Position numbers and translations under genes: made by a program
In this document: piece by piece, positions 7,202 through 12,549 of the stretch
Position numbering within the stretch: position 1 is the stretch's first letter
Layout of the letters: each line of letters opens with the position of its first letter
Notes under the pieces: model-generated
Database searches by the model: none
What the model was told of the DNA's origin: nothing
What the model saw: the letters and a program-made list of their open reading frames with translations, nothing else
DNA from: Fidelibacterota bacterium
GTDB taxonomy: Bacteria; Bipolaricaulota; Bipolaricaulia; Bipolaricaulales; Bipolaricaulaceae
Assembly (NCBI GenBank): GCA_024277405.1
Contig: JAJRVI010000159.1
Span: 1 to 20,888 of the forward strand
DNA length: 20,888 bases
Direction of reading: 5' to 3'

Positions 7202-7732
7202 TTAGCCGAAGCGGATCTCCTCGCCCTCCAGGCGCGGCTTCCCCTCCTTGATCAGGGTAACGATGAACTTCCAGATGCGATCGGCATCGGGCGGACATCC
7301 GGGGATGTAATAATCCACCTTCACGTGCTCCTGGAGGGGCCGGGCCCGGGGCAACAGGGCCGGCACGTCCCCCGCGCGCAGCCCCGGGATGTCCCCCCGG
7401 CCGTAGACGGTGCGGAGGACCTCGTCACGGGGGCTGGGGTTCCGCATGGAAGGGACGTTGCCGGTGATGGCACAATCCCCGAAGGCGACGACGATCTTCG
7501 CCTTCTCGCGTATCTCCCGCAGGTGTTCGAGCTGCTCGGTGGTATTGACCGTGCCCTCGATGAGGGCAACATCGATCCCGTCGGGGATCTCCTTCGGATC
7601 CACGATGGGGGAGTAGACGAGTTCGGCCAGTTCCGCGAACTCGATCAGACGTTCATCGAGGTCCAAGAAGGACATGTGGCAGCCGGAGCAGCCCGAGAAC
7701 CACATGGTGGCCACGCGCACCTTAGAAGACAC
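7202..7732 (-). CDS. hoxY: [NiFe] hydrogenase small subunit, HoxY type
   Basis: Electron-transfer subunit holding the proximal [4Fe-4S] cluster next to the NiFe site. The product is 176 residues, with the cluster ligands in FSGCSGCHMSFLD, FGDCAITGN and IPGCPPDAD. There are no extra medial or distal cluster domains, which matches short cytoplasmic HoxY proteins rather than membrane uptake hydrogenases. There is no Tat signal. The start is a GTG at 7732, preceded by AAAGGAGG 4 nt upstream; the protein then reads MSSKVRVATMWFSGC. It overlaps the end of hoxU by 11 bp and is followed by hoxH after 11 nt. Frame extension further upstream lies within hoxU and is not real. Confidence 0.92.
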   Translation of the reverse strand: MSSKVRVATMWFSGCSGCHMSFLDLDERLIEFAELAELVYSPIVDPKEIPDGIDVALIEGTVNTTEQLEHLREIREKAKIVVAFGDCAITGNVPSMRNPSPRDEVLRTVYGRGDIPGLRAGDVPALLPRARPLQEHVKVDYYIPGCPPDADRIWKFIVTLIKEGKPRLEGEEIRFG

Positions 7733-8426
7733 GGGGCCTCCTTTCCGTGACCTCCCGGATGATCTCCGGGCTCTTGATCTGGGCCGCGGTGGCCATCCCT
7801 TTCTCGAACAGGGCCCCGGTGGGGCACGCCTGGACGCATTTGCCACACGAGGTGCACGTCTCGGACAGGCCCCAGGGGGTGCCCAGATCGGTGGCCACCA
7901 TGGTGTCGATCCCGCGCCCCGCGAACCCCCACGTGAACGCGCCCTCCACCTCGGAACAGGCCCGTACACACCGACCACAGACCACGCAGCGGTTGTGGTC
8001 GAGGCCGAAACCCCCATGGCTCAGGTCCATGGCGAGGCCGGGATAGCGGTAAGGCAGGGTCACGTGGTCCATCCCCAGCTCCACGGCCAGATCCTGGAGT
8101 TCACAATGGCCGTTGGAGACGCAGAAGGCGCAGATGTGGTTCCTCTCGAGGAAGAGCATCTCCACGATGGTGCGGCGGATTTGGGCCAGGCGGTCGCTGT
8201 GGGTGACCACCTCCAACCCCTCTTCCGCCGGGGTGACGCAGGCCGGGACGAGTTTTCCGTTTTGGTTGACGATCTCCACAAGACAGAGCCTACAAGTCCC
8301 CTTCGGCGAGAGTCCCTCCAGATAGCAGAGCGTGGGGATCCTGATCCCGTTCTCCAACGCGACCTCGAGGATCGTCTGCCCCTTTTTCGCCTGTACTTCC
8401 CGTCCGTCGAGCTTAAGGGTTATCAT
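7722..8426 (-). CDS. hoxU: HoxU-type ferredoxin-like diaphorase subunit
   Basis: Electron wire between the HoxF flavin site and the HoxYH hydrogenase, homologous to the N-terminus of NuoG. In 234 residues it holds a [2Fe-2S] domain (Cys34, 45, 48, 63), a His/Cys cluster motif (HICAFCVSNGHCELQ, 97-111) and two ferredoxin-like [4Fe-4S] motifs (CVVCGRCVRAC, 147-157; CTSCGKCVQAC, 191-201). Length and cluster set fit HoxU, not the much longer NuoG. It is the first gene of the hydrogenase operon. GGGGTGAT lies just before the ATG at 8426. A 340-bp gap upstream holds the likely operon promoter. Its position at the head of the operon, with E and F moved to the end, is unusual. Confidence 0.92.
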   Translation of the reverse strand: MITLKLDGREVQAKKGQTILEVALENGIRIPTLCYLEGLSPKGTCRLCLVEIVNQNGKLVPACVTPAEEGLEVVTHSDRLAQIRRTIVEMLFLERNHICAFCVSNGHCELQDLAVELGMDHVTLPYRYPGLAMDLSHGGFGLDHNRCVVCGRCVRACSEVEGAFTWGFAGRGIDTMVATDLGTPWGLSETCTSCGKCVQACPTGALFEKGMATAAQIKSPEIIREVTERRPRVF

Positions 8427-8766
8427 CGCATCACCCCGCGTCCTTCCGATGCCGCTCCCGTGGCGTCCGGTGAGCGCGAAAGCAAGGGAAAGGGGTTCAC
8501 AACCAGCTCGCTCCCATCGTCTCTTCGCATCGGATCATGTACCCCCGTATCGTTATTTGGAGTGCGCTCTCAGAGCAAAGAGGATATCGGCAAACTCCCT
8601 TCCGACCAAGTCGGCGGTTGCCAGGGGACGCGCGCGATGTCGAAGGGACATGCCCCTTTTCCGCACGGCCATCTCACCGGGCCCCCAGTTTAAATACGGG
8701 ACCGACTGGGCTCAACCGTTTGCATCCCGTGGACGCGGGATGGAATCGCGTCTCACCGCGGAAGCC
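8427..8766 (-). promoter_or_regulatory. Intergenic region upstream of hoxU with candidate promoter
   Basis: This 340-bp stretch has no convincing gene. The best minus-strand promoter candidate is TTGAGC (8710-8715), a 17-bp spacer and TAAACT (8687-8692), matching 4 of 6 bases in each box, which would give a leader of about 255 nt before hoxU. A 39-codon frame (8553-8672, minus) lies in this leader, but its third-position GC is clearly lower than in neighbouring genes, so I do not call it. The base composition is less GC-rich than the flanking genes. Confidence 0.35.
8723..8742 (-). terminator. Possible terminator hairpin after the secreted protein gene
   Basis: CATCCCG (8723-8729) and CGGGATG (8736-8742) form a 7-bp stem 24 bp after the stop at 8767 on the minus strand. 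No U-run follows, so this is a weak call. Confidence 0.3.
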
Positions 8767-9777
8767 TCAGTCCCCTTGGGGGCAGAGGTCCACGTAGAAC
8801 ACGGAAAGGAGGTACTCCCCGGCCCCCTCCGTGCGGAAGATGCGCAGCAAGTAGGTCTGCACATCCTCGGTATAGGGGATGACACAGTAATTGGCTTCGT
8901 GGACGGCCTTCTCCTGGTAGTGGCCGCAGATATCGTAGATGAAGGCCTCGTAGTCCCAGAGCCCGATGTGTTCGATGTAGATGACGGCGGCTTTTCCCGG
9001 TTCGAGCGGGATCTTGTACCAATCCTGGGTATCCGGGGCTCCCCACGGTTCGAGCTCCCCGCCCAAGACCCCCCAGTAATGTCCCGGACCGAGGACATAG
9101 GCCTCCTGGGGGCTCGAGGTCTCGGGAAGGAGGATCCGTTCCTCGATGGGCACGTCGGGGATCTCGATCCCATAGACGGCCTTCAACGTCTCGCCGTCGG
9201 GGTAACAGGCCGCGCCGGGGATCGCGTAACACGGGGCCGGGGGCGGAAGGGATGGGGGCGGGGCGGGTGTGGGTGGTGGAGACGGAGGGGGCGGTGGCGG
9301 AACGATCTTCGGGCCCTTGGCGGGGAAGCTCGCGCTTCCCTCGGTGAAGCCGATGTGGGGATCGCAGGCGTAGGTGCGCTTCACCATCACCTCCAGGGAA
9401 TCCCCCCCGAACCACGAGAATGAGATCTCGCCCCGGAGGGGAAGCAAACCGCCGTCCCCCGTCCCGGCGGGCTTGAGGGCGATATCGGCGGTTTCCCATC
9501 GTCCGCCCCCGGGAGCGCGGTAAAAGAGGCGCAGATAGACGCGGTTGTCGCGCATTTTACGGCATTCAACGGCCGCGAACGCCTCGAGCCTCAGCGTGAT
9601 GACGCCCTGTGGCACCCCGGCGAATTCCCACAGGACCCTGTGGTGGAGCTTCACGTCCTCGAGCCAGTACATGCCTCCCGCGAAGCGCCCCGTGCTCTCG
9701 AAGCGCACGAGCTCCACAGCCCCACACATGCTCGCGAAAAGGAGGACGAGCAGAAGGAGCGACCCCCCTTTTTTCAT
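8767..9777 (-). CDS. Secreted two-domain protein with proline-rich linker and PPC-like C-terminus
   Basis: No named family recognised for the whole protein (336 residues). An N-terminal signal peptide (KK, then LLLLVLLFASMCGA) predicts export. The Cys at 18 does not form a good lipobox. Residues 21-155 look like a beta-rich domain. Residues 160-183 are a linker made almost only of Pro with a few Ser, Thr, Ala and Leu. Residues about 245-330 (DTQDWYKIPLEPGKAAVIYI ... GEYLLSVFYVD) resemble the bacterial pre-peptidase C-terminal (PPC) beta-sandwich, seen on secreted enzymes and surface proteins. No enzymatic motif is visible. Several Cys in the mature part could form disulfides. GAGGAGGGGG precedes the ATG by 7 nt. 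It is a single gene, divergent from the asparagine synthetase leader. An extracytoplasmic binding role is a guess. Confidence 0.75.
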   Translation of the reverse strand: MKKGGSLLLLVLLFASMCGAVELVRFESTGRFAGGMYWLEDVKLHHRVLWEFAGVPQGVITLRLEAFAAVECRKMRDNRVYLRLFYRAPGGGRWETADIALKPAGTGDGGLLPLRGEISFSWFGGDSLEVMVKRTYACDPHIGFTEGSASFPAKGPKIVPPPPPPSPPPTPAPPPSLPPPAPCYAIPGAACYPDGETLKAVYGIEIPDVPIEERILLPETSSPQEAYVLGPGHYWGVLGGELEPWGAPDTQDWYKIPLEPGKAAVIYIEHIGLWDYEAFIYDICGHYQEKAVHEANYCVIPYTEDVQTYLLRIFRTEGAGEYLLSVFYVDLCPQGD

Positions 9778-9818
9778 CGTCTTTCCCCCTCCTCGATGAA
9801 ATTCACAAAAGCACGCCC

Positions 9819-9847
9819 TTTTTATGGCAAAGTTCTATCATAAGCAA
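9819..9847 (-). promoter_or_regulatory. Candidate promoter of the secreted protein gene
   Basis: TTGCTT (9842-9847), a 17-bp spacer and TAAAAA (9819-9824) on the minus strand, in an AT-rich patch about 40 bp before the ATG at 9777. An overlapping TATGAT (9837-9842) is a better -10 but lacks any -35. Which is used cannot be decided. Confidence 0.35.
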
Positions 9848-9937
9848 ATTCCCCCCACCGGTCCGTGGCGCATATCACATCACCGCGGTACGGGCCTCGC
9901 CGTCCCGCCTGCCCGCTGATGGCCCTGTCCGGGATGG

Positions 9938-9966
9938 TTGTACGCCCGCGGCCCGGCCCCTATAAT
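9938..9966 (+). promoter_or_regulatory. Promoter of the asparagine synthetase leader
   Basis: TTGTAC (9938-9943), a 17-bp spacer and a perfect TATAAT (9961-9966). Transcription would start near 9973, about 200 nt before the synthetase ATG and just before the first arm of the leader structure. Confidence 0.65.
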
Positions 9967-9979
9967 GCGGTCGATCTCC

Positions 9980-10170
9980 ATTGGCGGGGGTGGTGTCTAT
10001 GGTGCAGCGGATGTTCCAGCGGAAGGATCTCTCCCCCTTGGGCCCCGCCAATAACGCCCCGCACGGGGCGTGAACCCACCGAGTTAACCCTCCTGAGCGC
10101 GTTTTCCTGAACGGTACAGGCCCCCTCGGTCGAGGGGGGTGGTCCAATTGGTCCCCAATTCCCAAGGGGG
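9980..10170 (+). promoter_or_regulatory. Structured mRNA leader with pseudoknot sequestering the synthetase SD
   Basis: Two perfect 10-bp pairings are visible. ATTGGCGGGG (9980-9989) pairs with CCCCGCCAAT (10043-10052). CCCCCTTGGG (10033-10042) pairs with CCCAAGGGGG (10161-10170), which contains the Shine-Dalgarno sequence of the gene starting at 10176. The order of the arms makes an H-type pseudoknot whose two helices share one contiguous strand (10033-10052). Two more hairpins lie in the long loop: 10055-10060 with 10065-10070, and 10121-10127 with 10132-10138. The CCCCCT of the last hairpin could also pair with the SD, giving an alternative fold. No terminator with a U-run is present, so control would be translational. 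It does not match a T-box or any riboswitch class I know. Function is inferred. Confidence 0.65.
9999..10073 (+). CDS. Putative 24-aa leader peptide with tandem Asn codons
   Basis: The ATG at 9999 opens a 24-codon frame ending at TGA 10071-10073. It starts MVQRMFQRKD and contains adjacent Asn codons AAT-AAC (10050-10055) in the context GPANNAPHGA. GGGGGTGG (9986-9993) ends 5 nt before the ATG and can serve as its Shine-Dalgarno sequence. Third codon positions are almost all G or C, like real genes here. The ORF lies wholly between the promoter and an asparagine synthetase gene. The Asn codons sit immediately downstream of the strand that can mask the synthetase SD, the arrangement expected if ribosome stalling at Asn codons controls the downstream gene. 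No homologue is known to me; translation is inferred. Confidence 0.5.
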   Translation: MVQRMFQRKDLSPLGPANNAPHGA

Positions 10171-10175
10171 TAAGC

Positions 10176-11090
10176 ATGTTCTTGAGCGACAGAGAGCGCG
10201 AACGGAAGGCAGCGATCCTCAAGGTGGAAAGCGAGGTCATTGGGGCCGCGCGGGAGTTCCTGCGGGAGGAGGGGTTCGTGGAGCTCCTGCCGGTGATCGT
10301 GGCCCCGCTCACCGATCCCCTCAGGCACAACACCGACCGGGCGCTGATCGAGGCGTACGGAGGCCACTGGCACCTCACCCGGTCCATGATCTTCCACAAG
10401 CAGGCGGCGGTGGGGGTCTGCGAGAAGATCTTCTCCTTTTCCCCCAACATCCGGGTGGAACCGCCAGATTGGAAGGAAACGGGGCGGCACCTGTGGGAAT
10501 TCGTGCAGCTCGATCTCGAGGTCCGGAACGGGAGCCGCGAGGAGCTCATGGACCTCGGGGAGCGGCTGCTGGTGTACGTGCTCTCGCGGGTGCTGGCGAC
10601 CTGTAGGGCCGAACTCGAAGCGCTGGGGCGGGAACTCACCGTGCCCACAAGGCCCTTCCCCACGTTCACTTACCGTGAGGCCCAGCGTCGGTTCGGCGAC
10701 GACTACGAGATCGCGCTCTCCCGGGAAGCACGGACACCGGTGTGGATCGTGGATTTTCCCATCGACGTCCGGGAATTCTACGATCGTGAGGACCCCGAAC
10801 GCCCCGGCATCCTCCTGGACATGGACCTCCTGTACCCGGAGGGGTACGGTGAGGCCCTCTCCGGCGGGGAACGGGAGTACCTCCCGGAGCGGATCCGCCG
10901 TCGTATAGAGCTCCAGGGGCTGGATCCGGCGCAGTATCGGGCCCTGCTATCGCTGGCCGAGGAGGGGCTCCCCCCCTCGGCGGGCTTCGGCATCGGGGTC
11001 GAGCGGTTGGTGCGCTATATCTGCGGCCTCCCCCACGTGGCGGAGGCCCGGCTCTTCCCCCGGGTGCCGGGGGAGCTCTCCCTGATTTAG
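10176..11090 (+). CDS. Asparagine synthetase related to AspRS/AsnRS (archaeal AS-AR type)
   Basis: Likely makes asparagine from aspartate with ATP through an aspartyl-adenylate. The 304 residues form a class II aminoacyl-tRNA synthetase catalytic core alone, with no N-terminal OB-fold anticodon-binding domain. Landmarks are a motif-1 region (REFLREEGFVELLPVIVAP, 26-44), LTRSMIFHKQAAV (67-79), a motif-2 region (TGRHLWEFVQLDLEV, 102-116) and motif 3 (GFGIGVERLVRYICGLPHV, near the C-terminus). This architecture is known from Pyrococcus AS-AR; a free-standing paralogue of AsnRS with another amide or adenylate role is the alternative. AAGGGGG lies 5 nt before the ATG and is embedded in a leader pseudoknot. 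A leader peptide with Asn codons upstream supports the asparagine assignment. coaE follows after 31 bp. Confidence 0.8.
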   Translation: MFLSDRERERKAAILKVESEVIGAAREFLREEGFVELLPVIVAPLTDPLRHNTDRALIEAYGGHWHLTRSMIFHKQAAVGVCEKIFSFSPNIRVEPPDWKETGRHLWEFVQLDLEVRNGSREELMDLGERLLVYVLSRVLATCRAELEALGRELTVPTRPFPTFTYREAQRRFGDDYEIALSREARTPVWIVDFPIDVREFYDREDPERPGILLDMDLLYPEGYGEALSGGEREYLPERIRRRIELQGLDPAQYRALLSLAEEGLPPSAGFGIGVERLVRYICGLPHVAEARLFPRVPGELSLI

Positions 11091-11121
11091 TCCCCACCCC
11101 GGCCCCCGCTAAGATGGGGGG

Positions 11122-11751
11122 ATGTTGGTTGTGGGGATCGCCGGGCCGGCGGGAAGCGGGAAGTCGGCGGTGTGCCGCCTGCTTTCCCGTCGGTCCGGCT
11201 TCGTCCACCTGGATTGCGATGAGATCGCGAAGGGGTTTTACGCCCCCGACGGCCCCGCTTATCGGGATGTGGTGAGGGCCTTCGGGCCGGGGATCCTCGC
11301 GGCGGATGGATCCATCGATCGCCGGAGGCTGGCGGAGCTCGCCCTCCCCGATCCCGAAAAGAGGGAACAGCTCGAGGAGATCGTCCACCCGTTGGTGGTA
11401 CGGGCCATCCGGGAGCGGATCGGGAAGGAGCGAGATCGGGGGGCCGCGGTCCTGTTGGTGGAGGGGGCCCTCCTCTTCCATTCGTCCCATGTGCCCCGGG
11501 AGCTCTTCGACCTCGCCGTTTGGCTGGAGGCGCCGGAGGAGGTGCGGCGTCGGAGGCTCCTGTCCGCGGGGATCCCCCCGGAGCTCGTGGCGCTCCGGCT
11601 CGTGGCCCAGCGGGACCTCTCCCCGCCACCCTGGGCCGAGGTCGTGGATGCCTCACGTCCCCTGGACGCGGTGGCCCGGGATGTGGAGGGCTTGATAGAG
11701 AAAAAGGGGCACGGTAACCCCCGTGCCCCTGGACGTGGTCCGAAGTGGTGA
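11122..11751 (+). CDS. coaE: Dephospho-CoA kinase CoaE
   Basis: Catalyses the last step of coenzyme A synthesis: ATP-dependent phosphorylation of the 3'-OH of dephospho-CoA, in the cytoplasm. The 209 residues show the Walker A loop GIAGPAGSGKS (5-15), the HLDCDEIAKGFY substrate region (about 29-40), EEIVHPLVVRAI and VLLVEGALLFHS, followed by the FDLAVWLEAPEEVRRRRL lid-type segment. Length is normal. It follows the asparagine synthetase by 31 bp on the same strand and is probably co-transcribed. A short GC hairpin (11103-11107 with 11116-11120) abuts its ATG, and no separate SD stands out. The last 16 codons overlap an intrinsic terminator that serves the convergent gene. Its KKGHGNPRAPGRGPKW tail therefore looks shaped by that hairpin rather than by enzyme function. 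Confidence 0.92.
   Translation: MLVVGIAGPAGSGKSAVCRLLSRRSGFVHLDCDEIAKGFYAPDGPAYRDVVRAFGPGILAADGSIDRRRLAELALPDPEKREQLEEIVHPLVVRAIRERIGKERDRGAAVLLVEGALLFHSSHVPRELFDLAVWLEAPEEVRRRRLLSAGIPPELVALRLVAQRDLSPPPWAEVVDASRPLDAVARDVEGLIEKKGHGNPRAPGRGPKW
11701..11730 (-). terminator. Intrinsic terminator of the ferritin-like gene, inside coaE
   Basis: On the minus strand AGGGGCACGG (11730-11721) and CCGTGCCCCT (11714-11705) form a perfect 10-bp stem with a 6-nt loop, followed by TTTTT (11705-11701). The polarity fits the minus-strand gene ending at 11755, only 3 nt from the coaE stop. It lies entirely within the coaE 3' coding end. Confidence 0.85.
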
Positions 11752-11754
11752 AGC

Positions 11755-12456
11755 TCAGTCATCCCCGTGGCACCACATCGGGCCCCCTCCGCGGATGCCC
11801 TCACGGCCGCCCCACATCCTCCCGTGTTCCATGGGACAGTGGTCCTCGTCCGCCGCGCCGAGGGCCCCGTCTTCCCGCGCGAACCCCAATCTGGCCATCC
11901 GATCGGGTCCCAGCTCGCCGCCGTTCCTCGCCGCCACTTCCAGGGCGGGGAGGTCGGTCTTGAGCGTTGCCCTCTCCAGAGCCGTGAGGATCCGCGCGAT
12001 ATAGGGGTAGCCCGACACCGCGGACAGCGAGGCCTCGTACGCTGAGGCACGTTCGACTGCCCGTTCCGCCAACGCCGATGCGATCTCCCCTAGGTCCCCG
12101 GGGAGACCCGTCGTGCCGACATAGGGGTTCTCGGTGGGGTAGACGCTGCCGTACCGTTCGAGGGCCCCCTTTATGACGTCGATCCGATGCGCCGCCGCCT
12201 CCCTCAAGGTGGCGTAGGGTTCCAGATCACCGTGGGCGGCGATCACCGCGTCATACGCCGCGTAGGCCGCGTATTCCGCGTCCAGGGCCGCGAGCAGGGC
12301 CCCTTCGGCCTCGGGGGCGAGCGGTCCCATCGTCGGACCGTAGGGGCCTTCACCGATCCTCCCGTACCCATGGGCGAGGGCCACGACCCCGCCGACGGCG
12401 AGGACGATGAAGAGCGCCCCGAGGATCCAATTGCGTGCCGTCGTTCTCCTGTCCAT
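11755..12456 (-). CDS. Membrane-anchored ferritin-like (DUF2202-like) protein with metal-binding tail
   Basis: About 233 residues. An N-terminal anchor or signal helix (NWILGALFIVLAVGGVVALA, about 9-28) predicts an extracytoplasmic body. Residues about 46-165 are Glu/Ala/Tyr-rich helices with EAEGALLAALDAEYAAYAAY and then LREAAAHRIDVIKGALERYG, resembling ferritin-like DUF2202 domains with Glu and His ligands in helix pairs. The C-terminus is unusual: the last 30 residues hold three His, two Cys and three Met (DEDHCPMEHGRMW and GPMWCHGDD), which looks like a soft-metal site. The ATG at 12456 was chosen over 12462 because AAGGAGG lies 7 nt before it, while 12462 has almost no spacing. The gene is monocistronic, with its own -10 box and terminator. 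A role in metal or redox stress is inferred. Confidence 0.65.
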   Translation of the reverse strand: MDRRTTARNWILGALFIVLAVGGVVALAHGYGRIGEGPYGPTMGPLAPEAEGALLAALDAEYAAYAAYDAVIAAHGDLEPYATLREAAAHRIDVIKGALERYGSVYPTENPYVGTTGLPGDLGEIASALAERAVERASAYEASLSAVSGYPYIARILTALERATLKTDLPALEVAARNGGELGPDRMARLGFAREDGALGAADEDHCPMEHGRMWGGREGIRGGGPMWCHGDD

Positions 12457-12495
12457 TTCCATCCCTCCTTCGGATGAGCTGTGTTCGTGGGCGGC

Positions 12496-12539
12496 ATTAT
12501 CCCCGACCCTTGTGGAGAGGGGATGGAAAGGGGATGGAA
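12496..12539 (-). promoter_or_regulatory. Candidate promoter and tandem operator for the ferritin-like gene
   Basis: GATAAT on the minus strand (12496-12501) is a good -10 box. At the -35 position there is no consensus. Instead GGGGATGGAA occurs twice as a direct repeat (12519-12528 and 12530-12539) with an 11-bp period, one helical turn. This suggests an activator or repressor site, which is inference. Confidence 0.4.
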
Positions 12540-12549
12540 CTTCCGCGGG

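Noticed and set aside
8553..8672. 39-codon minus-strand ORF in the hoxU leader
   Set aside because: Third-position GC is clearly lower than in the surrounding genes, no proper SD is present and no family is recognised.
9999..10052. SRP (4.5S) RNA, suggested by CGGAAGGA
   Set aside because: The conserved SRP apical loop motif and symmetric internal loops are missing, and the segment is better explained as a short ORF within a leader.
9973..10175. T-box riboswitch upstream of the asparagine gene
   Set aside because: The conserved T-box core (TGGNACCGCG) is absent; the nearest string, GGTGGTCC at 10138-10145, does not match and no terminator/antiterminator pair with a U-run is present.
11103..11121. 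CCCCC/GGGGG hairpin just before the coaE ATG as a regulatory element
   Set aside because: Five base pairs of pure G/C are expected by chance in this composition; noted in the coaE entry only.
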